Assembly (NCBI RefSeq): GCF_000829435.1
Contig: NZ_JXRP01000019.1
Span: 372,001 to 436,000, forward strand
Reading direction: 5' to 3'
Origin: Jeotgalibacillus soli
GTDB taxonomy: Bacteria; Bacillota; Bacilli; Bacillales; Jeotgalibacillaceae
Length of the DNA stretch: 64,000 nt
Shown: in pieces, positions 1-11,431 of the stretch
Layout of the letters: the number at the start of each line of letters is the position of its first letter
Numbering within the stretch: position 1 is the first letter of the stretch
Notes under the pieces: model-generated
Database searches by the model: none
What the model saw: only the letters and a program-made list of their open reading frames with translations
What the model was told of the DNA's origin: nothing
Position numbers and translations under genes: made by a program

Positions 1-1704
1 CAAAGCATTCTTCACTATTTTGCCAACGACTTCCTCCATTTGATTCGCTCTGCAAGGAATAAAAGAGCGATCAGGCTGCTGTGTACGAATATTCTGCGGA
101 ATTCTTCCCTGCTTCATCTGGTGAGCAAGCTCGATAATGGAAGAACCCTCTTCTTGACGATAAATATCCGTCAATTGGACTGTCGGCACCACCTTTGAAT
201 CAAGTAAATCCTGCAGAACCTGCCCTGGTCCAACAGAGGGCAGCTGATCCTGGTCACCTACCAAAATAACCTGCATCGTGTCTGGAAGAGCCTGAAGCAG
301 CTGATGAGCAAGCCAAGTATCAACCATGGACATTTCATCAATGATCAGTAGTCTGCCTTCAACTAGTCGGTCTTCATCCTCTTCCATCGATTCCTGCCCA
401 TTCCATCCAAGAAGTCTATGAATGGTCATAGCAGGAAGTCCTGTTGATTCCGACATCCTTTTTGCGGCGCGGCCAGTGGGTGCCGCAAGCACAACAGGAA
501 ACGGTTCTTCTTTACTATATTGGTCAGGATCGAGCGATATACCGTGAAGCTCCGCGTAAAGCTCAACGATTCCTTTAATAACTGTTGTTTTCCCTGTACC
601 CGGACCTCCTGTTAAAATCATCATTGGAGACATTAATGCAGTTTGTATGGCTTCTTTTTGTGAGGATGCATAATAAACACCGAGACGTTCTTCAAGATCT
701 CCAAGTGCAAGCAAAAACTCAGACTCTGGAAATTGGTTCTCGTATTCCGTCTGAGAAAGAATACGTTGAATATTGGTTACTAATCCTTTTTCAGAAAAAT
801 AAAGCGACGGCATATAAATTCGCTGATCTTTACCAATGATTTTACCTTTTTCATCAAGCTCCAATAGCTGAGCGGAAATATCCGTATAATCAATGTTTTC
901 TGCCTGATGTTTTTCTAATAGTTCCTTTACCTTGCTTAAAAGTGTTGAAGCTTCAACAAATACATGTCCTTCCTGCAATGAAGCCTGTTGAAGACAATAT
1001 AAGCAGCCTGCTTTAATACGGTCAGGATGTCGCCCTGATAACCCAAGATGTCTACCAAGATCATCCGCCCGGCCAAATCCAACACCATCGACTTCATAGA
1101 CAAGCTGGTAGGGATTTTTCTGCAATATTTCAAGCGTCGCATCCTGATAAAGCTGATAGATTTTCATGGACAGCTGAGGACCAAACCCCCAGTCATTTAA
1201 ATGCACCATTACACGCTCAAGCCCCTGATGTTCAATCAGCACATCATAAATATGCTTTGCTTTTTCAGCCGACAGCTTGGGCACTTCCTGGAGTACAGCA
1301 TCATTTTCCATAATTTTCGATATCGCTTGTTCACCAAGTGTTTCTACAATTTTTTCAGCCGTTTTGAGACCGATCCCCTGGAAGAGATCACTCGATAAAT
1401 AATGGATGATTCCCTGTTTCGTCTGAGGGAGATCTTTTTTAAAGTGGGTAGTATGAAACTGTTCACCAAAACGAGGATGCTCTTTAAATTGACCATAAAA
1501 TATATACGTATCTTCTTCCTGCATTTTCGGAAAATGGCCAGTTACAACCGCTTCTTTTTCATCATGAGCGGTATTCGTCTCTTCTACACGGACACGGACA
1601 ACGGAATATAGATTGTCTTCATTATGAAAGATCGTCACAATATGACGTCCTTTTATAAATGGCTCCTCCTCGTTAAACAGATCCATTTTAGGCTGGCTGC
1701 TCAT
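1..1704 (-). CDS. recD2: RecD2-type ATP-dependent DNA helicase (3' end cut by window edge)
   Basis: This is a superfamily 1B 5'-3' DNA helicase of the RecD2 (YrrC) type, which works without RecBC in replication-fork and repair processes. Reading from the ATG at 1704 gives 568 open codons that run off the window, so roughly the last quarter of a ~790-residue protein is missing. Visible features are an N-terminal OB-like region, a helix-hairpin-helix stretch near residue 110 ('LFQGIGLKTAEKIVETLG'), the Walker A motif GGPGTGKTT, and the Walker B-like IIDEMSM followed by VGDQDQLPSVGPG. The start has an AAAAGGGG ribosome binding site. It follows the TPR gene by about 25 bases and probably belongs to the cymR-yrvO-mnmA-TPR-recD2 run. 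Identification rests on motif order and neighbourhood. Confidence 0.93.
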   Translation of the reverse strand, partial: MSSQPKMDLFNEEEPFIKGRHIVTIFHNEDNLYSVVRVRVEETNTAHDEKEAVVTGHFPKMQEEDTYIFYGQFKEHPRFGEQFHTTHFKKDLPQTKQGIIHYLSSDLFQGIGLKTAEKIVETLGEQAISKIMENDAVLQEVPKLSAEKAKHIYDVLIEHQGLERVMVHLNDWGFGPQLSMKIYQLYQDATLEILQKNPYQLVYEVDGVGFGRADDLGRHLGLSGRHPDRIKAGCLYCLQQASLQEGHVFVEASTLLSKVKELLEKHQAENIDYTDISAQLLELDEKGKIIGKDQRIYMPSLYFSEKGLVTNIQRILSQTEYENQFPESEFLLALGDLEERLGVYYASSQKEAIQTALMSPMMILTGGPGTGKTTVIKGIVELYAELHGISLDPDQYSKEEPFPVVLAAPTGRAAKRMSESTGLPAMTIHRLLGWNGQESMEEDEDRLVEGRLLIIDEMSMVDTWLAHQLLQALPDTMQVILVGDQDQLPSVGPGQVLQDLLDSKVVPTVQLTDIYRQEEGSSIIELAHQMKQGRIPQNIRTQQPDRSFIPCRANQMEEVVGKIVKNAL

Positions 1705-1730
1705 TCCTGCTCACCCCTTTTCCCAACAAA

Positions 1731-2399
1731 TTATGACTGGTCAAGTGCCTGCTTCATCAGTTGTCTTCCATTTAAAGCCAAGTAATGATCTGGTTGTGCT
1801 TCAATCGCCCGTTCAAAGCATTGAAGAGCTGCATGAACATCCTCTGCAAAACCTGCGTGTGCCACTCCCAAGTTGTAAAAAGCATCTGCATGTTTTGAAT
1901 CAAGCGCTGTGGCTTTTTCTAATACAGCAATAGCCTCTGTTCCCAGTTCGAGCTGAGCAAGTGCCAAACCATACTGAAAATGCGCTTCAGCATCATTCTC
2001 ATCAAGTTCAGTACTGCGCTGAAGGTATGGGAGTGCAAGCTTTGTTTGTTCTTCATTCATAAAGGTCATCCCAAGCATAAAATATGCATCTGCTTCCTCT
2101 ACACCTTTGGCAATCGCTTTTTCATACAATGTCCGACTTTCTCCAAAACGCTCCTCATTGTAATAAAGATTCGCTAGAGAGTAATAAGCAAGCCCAGCAT
2201 CTTCATCTACTGTAATGGCTTTTTGAAAAAATCGTTCAGCTTTATCCACTTCATTAAATTGAGCCAGTACATTTCCAAAGTTAATATAGGCAGCTGCATC
2301 ATTAGGATTTTCTTCAATAGCTTTATTTAAAAGATCGAGAGCTTCTTCATATGCCCCCTCTTGGAGTTTTTGTATCGCTAGTTCATTATTATTTGTCAT
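1731..2399 (-). CDS. TPR-repeat protein (YrrB-like)
   Basis: A 222-residue soluble protein made almost entirely of tetratricopeptide repeats: about six 34-residue units with the usual W/L-G-Y-A-F-A-P spacing (for example 'NPNDAAAYINFGNVLAQ' and 'HADAFYNLGVAHAGF'). There is no signal peptide or membrane segment. The reading frame opens seven codons upstream, but the ATG at 2399 is preferred because AGAGGTG lies 5 bases before it. It sits between mnmA and recD2 on the same strand, the position held by yrrB in Bacillus. TPR proteins are scaffolds; no partner can be read from the sequence. Confidence 0.88.
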   Translation of the reverse strand: MTNNNELAIQKLQEGAYEEALDLLNKAIEENPNDAAAYINFGNVLAQFNEVDKAERFFQKAITVDEDAGLAYYSLANLYYNEERFGESRTLYEKAIAKGVEEADAYFMLGMTFMNEEQTKLALPYLQRSTELDENDAEAHFQYGLALAQLELGTEAIAVLEKATALDSKHADAFYNLGVAHAGFAEDVHAALQCFERAIEAQPDHYLALNGRQLMKQALDQS

Positions 2400-2576
2400 T
2401 GTAGCACCTCTACCATTCAATTCATTATCGTTTCTGCTTCACAGTATATCACAGGAAATACATCAATTAGACAGTAAAAAACCGGGATATGAAAGTTAAT
2501 CCGCTGCATCTACACCCCTATCAGTTTATACTTGGGCAAAGATGTCTCAGGGAAACACTTCCACATTCCGGTCTAC

Positions 2577-4882
<2,306 letters not shown>

Positions 4883-4908
4883 CGTTGTTCCCTCCACTTG
4901 TTTATCAA

Positions 4909-5328
4909 TTAAATGTAAAACATATAGGCATCAGATTCGCCTTCATTGGTATGATTAGCTAAATCTTCTATCGTGGTATGATCCAAAACATCTTTTACTG
5001 CATCACGAATTCGAATCCAGAGCTCACGCTGAGGCTGTGCTTCATCTTCGATTCCTTCCACCGGACTTATCGGCCCCTCAAGGACACGAATAATATCCCC
5101 TGCTGTAATATTTCCTGGCTCGTCTGCTAATACATATCCGCCGTAAGCCCCTCTAATACTTCGAACATATCCAGCATTACGGAGCGGGGAGATCAATTGC
5201 TCTAAATAATGTTCAGATAGATCATGTGTTTGAGCAATGGCTTTTAATGAAGTTGGTCCTTCACCGTGACGTTTTGCCAGTTCAATCATAATCGTTAAAC
5301 CGTATCGCCCTTTTGTTGATATTTTCAT
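4909..5328 (-). CDS. cymR: Rrf2-family cysteine metabolism repressor CymR
   Basis: A 139-residue winged-helix regulator of the Rrf2 family. CymR represses cysteine uptake and synthesis genes together with cysteine synthase CysK. The N-terminal 'MKISTKGRYGLTIMIELA' and the recognition region 'LSEHYLEQLISPLRNAGYV' are typical. The three-cysteine cluster of IscR is absent, which fits CymR rather than an iron-sulfur sensor. The longer frame upstream is rejected because AGAGGTGG lies 5 bases before the ATG at 5328. It is divergent from rarA and directly precedes the cysteine desulfurase gene. Confidence 0.93.
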   Translation of the reverse strand: MKISTKGRYGLTIMIELAKRHGEGPTSLKAIAQTHDLSEHYLEQLISPLRNAGYVRSIRGAYGGYVLADEPGNITAGDIIRVLEGPISPVEGIEDEAQPQRELWIRIRDAVKDVLDHTTIEDLANHTNEGESDAYMFYI

Positions 5329-5365
5329 TTCATCCACCTCTATCACTCGACTATTGACTTTTGCC

Positions 5366-5394
5366 ATTATAGCATATAACCCATAAGATTGGCA
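5366..5394 (-). promoter_or_regulatory. Putative sigma-A promoter of cymR
   Basis: On the minus strand a perfect -10 TATAAT preceded by TGC (extended -10) stands about 40 bases before the cymR start, with a weak -35 TGCCAA at 17-base spacing. The region lies between the divergent cymR and rarA genes. Confidence 0.6.
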
Positions 5395-5453
5395 TTTCAT
5401 TGATATCTGTACTATGGTAGATTAATATCAGCTAACGAGTTTGGAGTGATCGT

Positions 5454-6716
5454 ATGAGCATAAAACCTTTGGCCTTTCGCATGAGACCGAGAACAATCGA
5501 TGAAATTATAGGCCAGGAGCATCTTGTCGGAGAAGGAAAAATTATTCGGCGCATGGTACTCGCTAAACAGCTTTCATCCATGATTTTATATGGACCTCCA
5601 GGAATCGGGAAAACATCTATAGCCTCAGCGATCGCAGGCAGCACACAATACGCATTTCGCAGCTTAAATGCTGTAACCAATAATAAAAAAGATATGGAGA
5701 TTGTGGTGCAGGAAGCAAAAATGTCTGGAAAAGTCATTTTACTTTTAGATGAGGTGCACCGACTTGATAAAACAAAGCAGGATTTCCTTCTGCCCTATTT
5801 AGAAAACGGCATGATTACATTGATTGGCGCAACGACAAGCAACCCCTACCACGCGATCAATCCTGCTATTCGCAGCAGATGCCAAATTTTCGAGCTGACT
5901 CCTCTTTCTATTCAAGACATGACAATCGCCATCAAACGAGCTTTAATCGATGAAGATAGAGGACTTGGCAAATTGAATGTCGAGCTCGGCGAGGATGCAC
6001 TTATACATTTCGCTACCGGAAGCAACGGTGATGTAAGAAGCGCACTAAATGCACTAGAGCTTGCCGTTCGTTCCACTTCGTCAACCGAAGACGGTTCCAT
6101 TCACATTACTGTAGACATTGCTGAGGAATGCTTGCAGAAAAAAAGCTTTGCTCATGATAAAGATGGGGATGCACATTATGATGTCATGAGCGGATTTCAA
6201 AAATCTATACGAGGCAGCGACGTAAACGCTTCTCTTCACTATTTAGGGCGTCTAATTGAAGCGGGAGACCTGCCAACCATTGCGCGCAGACTTCTTGTCA
6301 TCGCTTATGAAGATATTGGGCTTGCCAGTCCGCAGGCAGGACCGAGAACGCTCGCAGCCATTGAATCCGCAGAGCGTCTCGGCTTTCCTGAAGCTCGAAT
6401 TCCATTAGCGAATGCCGTAATCGAACTTTGTTTATCGCCAAAGTCCAATACGGCCATCAGTGCGATTGATGCAGCCCTTAGCGATATCCGCCAAGGGAAA
6501 AGCGGTGTTGTTCCAGATCATTTAAAGGATGCTCATTATAAAGGAGCAAAAGAGCTTGGACGTGGTGTGGAGTATAAATATCCCCACGATTATCCTAACG
6601 GCTGGGTCAAGCAGCAATATTTGCCGAACACATTAAAAAAAGCCCGCTACTATGAACCAAAAACCACCGGAAAATTCGAGCAGGCATTAAAGCAAATTTA
6701 CGATAATATGAAATAA
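5454..6716 (+). CDS. rarA: Replication-associated recombination protein RarA (MgsA/WRNIP1 family AAA+ ATPase)
   Basis: A AAA+ ATPase related to clamp loaders that acts at stalled replication forks. The 420-residue product has 'GQEHLVG' near residue 22, Walker A 'GPPGIGKTS', Walker B 'LLLDEVHRL', the sensor 1 stretch 'IGATTSNPY', the arginine-finger region 'AIRSRCQIF' and the C-terminal MgsA tetramerisation region ('PQAGPRTLAAIESAERLGFPE'). The start follows GGAGTGAT. It is the only rightward gene among the first eight and ends at a strong hairpin. Confidence 0.95.
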   Translation: MSIKPLAFRMRPRTIDEIIGQEHLVGEGKIIRRMVLAKQLSSMILYGPPGIGKTSIASAIAGSTQYAFRSLNAVTNNKKDMEIVVQEAKMSGKVILLLDEVHRLDKTKQDFLLPYLENGMITLIGATTSNPYHAINPAIRSRCQIFELTPLSIQDMTIAIKRALIDEDRGLGKLNVELGEDALIHFATGSNGDVRSALNALELAVRSTSSTEDGSIHITVDIAEECLQKKSFAHDKDGDAHYDVMSGFQKSIRGSDVNASLHYLGRLIEAGDLPTIARRLLVIAYEDIGLASPQAGPRTLAAIESAERLGFPEARIPLANAVIELCLSPKSNTAISAIDAALSDIRQGKSGVVPDHLKDAHYKGAKELGRGVEYKYPHDYPNGWVKQQYLPNTLKKARYYEPKTTGKFEQALKQIYDNMK

Positions 6717-6720
6717 ACAA

Positions 6721-6753
6721 TGCCCCAAAACGACCTAAATCGTTTTGAGGGCA
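6721..6753. terminator. Bidirectional rho-independent terminator after rarA and the ABC operon
   Basis: A 13-bp stem (arms 6721-6733 and 6740-6753, one bulged A) closes a 6-base loop. It lies between the convergent rarA and ABC permease genes, with T-rich sequence on the plus side. Confidence 0.85.
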
Positions 6754-6760
6754 TTTCATT

Positions 6761-7702
6761 TTATGATGCAATATCTCTCTTTGTAAAAATAGAAAACGCC
6801 AAAACTATAAAGATAGTAAAGTAGACAGCCAGCACGATAAGTGAAAAAGTCAACGTCATTCCTTCTACTAAAGGCGTACCGAGCTCATACATAACTAATC
6901 CTGTATTGGCAAAAAGGATGTATTTCGTCCAGTCGAACCACATCGCAAGAATACCCGTAACGGTTCCCCCGATAAAATAAAGGAACAAACTGATCCCGAT
7001 CGCAAGTGAACTATTTCTAAAAACAGCAGAGATCATAAAGGCCATCGTTGTAAGCATAATCGCATCAACCGAGCTTAATAAATACATTCTCATTAAATAT
7101 AAAATCATATTCCCTTCTTGGACGGCCCCATCTTGATAGCTAAGATGGATCATTGAAGCTGAATCAAAAAAAATAAACCCTATAATCATTGAAAGGACAA
7201 AAAGGATACCGATCATAGCAATTCCATATGATGCAACAGTAATAAATTTTGATAAAAGAATTTTCCATCTGGCAATTGGACGAATCATTAACAACTTAAT
7301 GGTACCCCATGAAAATTCTCCTGCTACGACACCAGACGCTACAATGATGGCAAATAATCCAACCAAGGAAATTAAGTATGAGTTACTTTCTAAATATGAC
7401 CATACAGTAGTACCTTCTGAAGGCTGAACATCATTGGCAAGGCGATACTCATTTAACGCTAGCTGCCTTTCAGATTCTTGCACATAAAAGGCATCTCCTC
7501 CCTCCTCAATACTTTGTCTAAGTCCTTCATTTTCTGCTTCAAGTGCAACACGCCAGTCTGAATCATTGGTTTCAATAGTGGAATTTGTATAAACTGAAAA
7601 TGCAGTTAAAGCGGCAATTGCCAAAATCATAAGTCCAAGCATGACATACGTTCCTGGACGATTTAATAGTTTCATCCATTCATTTTGAATTAATTTAAGC
7701 AC
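6761..7702 (-). CDS. ABC-2 type transporter permease
   Basis: A 313-residue membrane protein with an N-terminal segment 'YVMLGLMILAIAALTAF', a ~70-residue extracytoplasmic loop and five further hydrophobic segments: the ABC-2 permease pattern of BcrB/NatB-like exporters. The GTG at 7702 is chosen because GGAGAGG lies 6 bases before it; it overlaps the end of the upstream ATPase gene by 8 bases, so the two are translationally coupled and form one transporter. The substrate cannot be read from the sequence; such pairs export antimicrobial peptides, sodium or other compounds. It is the last gene of its operon and ends at the shared terminator. Confidence 0.88.
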   Translation of the reverse strand: MLKLIQNEWMKLLNRPGTYVMLGLMILAIAALTAFSVYTNSTIETNDSDWRVALEAENEGLRQSIEEGGDAFYVQESERQLALNEYRLANDVQPSEGTTVWSYLESNSYLISLVGLFAIIVASGVVAGEFSWGTIKLLMIRPIARWKILLSKFITVASYGIAMIGILFVLSMIIGFIFFDSASMIHLSYQDGAVQEGNMILYLMRMYLLSSVDAIMLTTMAFMISAVFRNSSLAIGISLFLYFIGGTVTGILAMWFDWTKYILFANTGLVMYELGTPLVEGMTLTFSLIVLAVYFTIFIVLAFSIFTKRDIAS

Positions 7703-8627
7703 GAAGAACCTCTCCTTTTTCTGTTGTGACTTCAAGGAATCGATCCTCTAATGTTTTAGCAGCAGGAGCAATACCATACACATTCACTTCATTTTCCACA
7801 CACCAGCGGACCAAAGATGGAATATCTTCTTTTGTCATGTTAATAACCAATGACCCTTGAACGGTTTCAATCGTCCAATTAGGATAATGAGCAGTCAGTT
7901 TTGTTTTAATTTCTTCCGGTTGTTCCACTTCCAGTTTATAAAGCTGTCCTTCAGTGGAAACAAAATCATTCATTGTTTGAACATCTACCAGCTTACCAGC
8001 TTGAATAATCCCAATACGATCACACATCATTTCCATTTCGGAAAGTAAATGACTGGAGACGATAACAGCCATATCCCTTTCCTTGGCCAGCCTTCTAATG
8101 TAATCCCGAATCTCCCGAATTCCTGCAGGATCAAGTCCGTTTGTCGGTTCATCCAAAATTAACACCTTTGGGTCATGCAGCAGGCTTTGAGCAATTCCTA
8201 AACGTTGTCGCATTCCAAGTGAATAGGTTTTCACTTTATCGTGAATTCTCTTCTCAAGTCCCACCAGCTTAATGACTTCATTAATTTTTTCATTCGTGAT
8301 TCCTTTGTACATTCTGGCGAAATGGACTAGATTCTTGTAGCCTGAAAGAAATTGATACATTTCAGGATTTTCAACGATCGCACCCACATGCTGAATAGCA
8401 CCCTCAAAATCCGTTTTAATGCTCTTTCCTTCAATCAGCACATCACCTTCAGTTAAACTCATCAGACCAACAATCATTCGAATGGTTGTCGTTTTGCCGG
8501 CACCATTCGGGCCGAGAAATCCGAAGACTTCTCCTCCATAAACGTCAAAAGAAACGTGATCGATAATCGTTCTGCCTTTAATTTTTTTGGTAACATTTTG
8601 TAGCTGCACAACGGTCTTAACTGTCAT
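7695..8627 (-). CDS. ABC transporter ATP-binding protein (CcmA/BcrA type)
   Basis: The intact nucleotide-binding subunit for the overlapping permease. The 310-residue product has Walker A 'GPNGAGKTTTIRM', signature 'YSLGMRQRLGIAQ', Walker B 'VLILDEPTNGLDP' and the H-loop 'VSSHLL'. A ~90-residue C-terminal domain follows the ATPase core, as in bacitracin- and lantibiotic-type exporters. It starts 3 bases after the end of a decayed second ATPase gene, so it may once have been, or still be, transcribed from the YtrA-type operon upstream. Confidence 0.92.
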   Translation of the reverse strand: MTVKTVVQLQNVTKKIKGRTIIDHVSFDVYGGEVFGFLGPNGAGKTTTIRMIVGLMSLTEGDVLIEGKSIKTDFEGAIQHVGAIVENPEMYQFLSGYKNLVHFARMYKGITNEKINEVIKLVGLEKRIHDKVKTYSLGMRQRLGIAQSLLHDPKVLILDEPTNGLDPAGIREIRDYIRRLAKERDMAVIVSSHLLSEMEMMCDRIGIIQAGKLVDVQTMNDFVSTEGQLYKLEVEQPEEIKTKLTAHYPNWTIETVQGSLVINMTKEDIPSLVRWCVENEVNVYGIAPAAKTLEDRFLEVTTEKGEVLRA

Positions 8628-8630
8628 TTT

Positions 8631-9332
8631 TTACTCGTCCCCTTTCACGGCATTCTGTTCTAGCCATTGAAGCATAGTGAGACCTTGTTCCTCCCGCAAG
8701 GTTTCTACGTTGATCTGGTCTGTATTTCTTCCATCTTGAATAAGAATTGCTTCACCCACGAACTCTTCAATTTCGTCCAACTCGTGTGTCGAGATCATAA
8801 TGATTTGGTTTGAAAAGACCAAATAGCAAAGAAGACCCTGAACAATTGATTCTCTTACCATCGGATCCAAACCAGAAAATGGATCACCTAGAAGGATTAC
8901 ACTAGTTGTACGAGATAATGTAAGTAAAAGTTTCACTCTTGCTCGATTTCCTTTAGATAAATCTGAAATTTTCGCATTTCGATCTAGTCCAAGAAACTTT
9001 CCAATCTCAAGAGCACGTTCAATATTAAAGTCCTGAAATTGACTAACATAATAATTGATCTATTCTTGTATCGTAAATAGTGCATTTAAATGATCCAATC
9101 CACTTAAGTATGCGATTCGGTCATCCTTTAATCTTGAAACACTATCACCATCAAGCAGCACAGTTCCTTCCGTAGGCCGAACAAGACCAGCCACCATTTT
9201 TAACAAGGTGGATTTCTCGTTTCCATTAGAACCCAATAGACCATATACTTTACCTAGCTCTAATTTTATGTCGACTGAATCCAATGCAAGCATTTTTCCT
9301 TATCGTTACGTAACAGCTTGAAGCGTCAACAT
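8631..9332 (-). pseudogene. Decayed YtrB-like ABC ATPase with three in-frame stops
   Basis: The frame from the ATG at 9332 (AAGGGG ribosome binding site) aligns end to end with a YtrB-type ATPase of 233 codons, but is broken by TAA at codons 9 and 11, where the family has 'TKRYGK', and by a TAG at 9060-9062 directly after 'TIQE'. All pieces are in one frame, so these are point mutations, not frameshifts. Functional residues are also lost: Walker A reads GSNGNEKST (Glu for the conserved Gly) and Walker B reads VILLGDP instead of LLDEP. The signature 'LSKGNRARVKLLL' is still recognisable. The gene is almost certainly non-functional. It is preceded by an intact GntR regulator. Confidence 0.88.
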
Positions 9333-9365
9333 CAACTTACCCCTTTTGCTTAACTTTTCTTTTAT

Positions 9366-9704
9366 TTAAGCTAAAATTTCTTCATCACTGGAATCTATCG
9401 CCTTCATTTGATTAATGAATTGGTCGATTATTTCTTTCTGAAGCTCCTCTTTCATTTTGCTTGGAAGCAGGAAATCCTGCACAATAAAGGTTCCCTGTCC
9501 CCTTCTCGTCTCTACTACTCCCATACGTTCCAACTCCTGATAGGAGCGTTGAATTGCATTTGGATTCTCACTAGATTGAATTGCCATTTCTCTTACTGAT
9601 GGTAATTGATCCCCGGGCTTCCACTCATGTTTAGCTATTTGCTGCTGAACCCTTATCGCAATTTGAAGATAAATAGGCGTTGAAGCGTGAAATTCATTCG
9701 TCAT
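9366..9704 (-). CDS. GntR-family regulator, YtrA subfamily
   Basis: A 112-residue regulator with a GntR winged helix ('PIYLQIAIRVQQQIAK', 'QLPSVREMA', 'RRGQGTFIV') and only a short C-terminal tail, which marks the YtrA subfamily that controls adjacent ABC operons involved in cell-envelope stress. The ATG at 9704 has GGAGG upstream and overlaps the TAA of the preceding permease frame (TAATG). It appears intact although both flanking transporter genes are broken. The typical helix sequence 'NPNTVQRAYQELE' reads 'NPNAIQRSYQELE' here. Confidence 0.85.
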   Translation of the reverse strand: MTNEFHASTPIYLQIAIRVQQQIAKHEWKPGDQLPSVREMAIQSSENPNAIQRSYQELERMGVVETRRGQGTFIVQDFLLPSKMKEELQKEIIDQFINQMKAIDSSDEEILA

Positions 9705-10480
9705 TATGACGCCTCCAATCGACGATCAATCATTTTTGCCGCAACAATAAATGCAGTACAAAAAACGATGATTTCCATCAGGAAACCAAAACTCGAAAGT
9801 GTTTCGGTATCATAAAAATATTGAGTTCCTGTTTTCTCCGACATTGAGAATCGAGTCGCGATGGTTATATCGAAAGCCTTCGCATGGTAAATGGATGAAA
9901 AGAGGGATGTGATCTCAAGAAGAAAATCCATCGATAAATAAATGTTAAACATTCAAATAATTGTCACCCAGCGGAACATTTTTAACCAATGATGCTGACC
10001 CATCCACCGGTAAATAGTCCATGCCAGAAAACAAAATTGTATAGCTAAAAAGGAAAGGGAATAAATAATCATCGTAAAGAGGACAAAAATGAAATACCCT
10101 CTTAATGAGCCAATACCAGGAATAAAGTCATTTGACATTAATGCACCTAGGACAGCAAAAAAGTGGACTAATACGAGGGAACAAAATCCAACGAGCGATG
10201 CATCAAACTTTGCCAATAAAAGTTTCCAGTCTAGCTGAGCAGAGCGAAGCCACAAATCACCTTTTTTCTTCATCTCAACCAATTGAATTCCCCAAGCAGG
10301 TATCGCGACTAGATGAAAAATTACTGACGCATATATCAATATTTCAAACACTCTAATCTGAAAGTAAAGATCAAAACCAACTACGGCCGTTAATAGAATG
10401 AACATGCCAGCCATCCAGTATTTTAATGGTCCAAAAGCCAGCTGCCAGTCTTTTTTTAACAAGCCAAAAAACGCTTTCAC
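9704..10480 (-). pseudogene. Decayed ABC permease of the YtrA-type operon, one in-frame TGA
   Basis: A single frame from a GTG at 10480 (AAGGAG upstream) runs 175 codons, meets a TGA at 9953-9955, and continues in the same frame for 82 more codons to a TAA overlapping the GntR start. The joined product has about six hydrophobic segments and begins 'MKAFFGLLKKDWQLAFGP', like membrane subunits of YtrC/D or ABC-2 permeases. The TGA could replace a tryptophan codon. With the partner ATPase also broken, inactivation is the simplest reading; two separately made halves cannot be excluded. Confidence 0.72.
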
Positions 10481-10545
10481 GAAGAATCATTACTCCTTCT
10501 GCATGATACACTAACGCAAATAAATAACAATATACGGAAACAAAA

Positions 10546-10572
10546 AAGCCAATCCATTTTAAGGATCAGCTT
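10546..10572 (-). terminator. Terminator upstream of the decayed ABC operon, downstream of tcdA
   Basis: On the minus strand a 10-bp stem (AAGCTGATCC with GGATTGGCTT, including G-U pairs) and 7-base loop are followed by a T-run. It stands just past the tcdA stop codon and separates tcdA from the next operon. Confidence 0.8.
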
Positions 10573-10578
10573 CTTTTT

Positions 10579-11337
10579 TTATTCAACTCGTTGTATCATA
10601 ATATCTTTTAATATGGTATTAATCACATAGCTTGCGGCAAAAAGTCCTGCTACTGATGGAACAAAAGCGTTTGAAGATGGCGGCATTTTGGCTTTGCGGA
10701 TCTGTGCCTGATCATTTCCAACCGTTTTACGTATATCTTCTCGAATAACAATTGGCTTTTCATCAGAAAAAATAACAGGCACTCCTTTATGAATCCCTGC
10801 TTTTCTCAACTCTTTGCGAATTACTTTTGCAATTGGATCGGTATGTGTTTTGGAAATATCCTGAATTTGAAAACGGGTAGGATCCATTTTATTTGCGGCT
10901 CCCATGCTGGAAATAATAGGTATTTCACGCATTAAACATTCTTTAATTAAATGTATTTTAAAGGAGATCGTGTCAGAAGCATCTACCACAAAGTCAGGTT
11001 TATAACTAAAAAACGTCTCATACGTTTCTGTTGTATAAAACATTTTAACTGGAATCGCTTCACAGTCCGGATTAATATCCGCTATTCTCTCCTTCATTAA
11101 ATCAGCTTTAGGTTGACCGACCGTTGAAAGAAGTGCAATGATTTGGCGATTTACATTTGTAATGTCAACATCATCTTTATCTACAAGGAGCAAACGGCCA
11201 ACACCGCTTCGTGCAAGTGCTTCAGCAGCAAAAGAACCGACACCGCCAACACCGAGAACAGCAACCGTTTTTCCCTTTAACAATTCAATACCTTCTTTAC
11301 CTATAGCAAGCTCATTTCTTGAAAACTGATGAAGCAT
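10579..11337 (-). CDS. tcdA: tRNA threonylcarbamoyladenosine dehydratase TcdA
   Basis: An E1-like/ThiF-fold enzyme that uses ATP to cyclise t6A37 to ct6A in ANN-decoding tRNAs. The 252-residue product has the nucleotide-binding 'VLGVGGVGSFAAEALARSG', the 'DKDDVDITNVNRQ' segment and 'VDASDTISFK'. The ATG at 11337 follows GGAGTTGG; the frame opens five codons earlier at a TTG. In B. subtilis the homologue (yrvM) also stands next to aspS and the second 6S RNA gene; here three prepilin-like genes have come between. Confidence 0.92.
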   Translation of the reverse strand: MLHQFSRNELAIGKEGIELLKGKTVAVLGVGGVGSFAAEALARSGVGRLLLVDKDDVDITNVNRQIIALLSTVGQPKADLMKERIADINPDCEAIPVKMFYTTETYETFFSYKPDFVVDASDTISFKIHLIKECLMREIPIISSMGAANKMDPTRFQIQDISKTHTDPIAKVIRKELRKAGIHKGVPVIFSDEKPIVIREDIRKTVGNDQAQIRKAKMPPSSNAFVPSVAGLFAASYVINTILKDIMIQRVE

Positions 11338-11431
11338 TGTAACCAACTCCAAATTCTAGAATGATCAATTGTAACTGCATAAGAATAGCGTATTCTTATT
11401 ATAAAATCAATACACGATTCACTTGTATGAA

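Noticed and set aside
9953-9955. TGA in the permease as a selenocysteine or tryptophan codon
   Set aside because: The neighbouring ATPase has TAA and TAG stops too, and other genes in the window use TGA as a normal stop, so recoding is not supported.
10503-10512. YtrA operator (AGTGTA half-site) before the decayed permease
   Set aside because: Only one half-site is visible and the adjacent -10-like sequence would place the transcript start inside the ribosome binding site.
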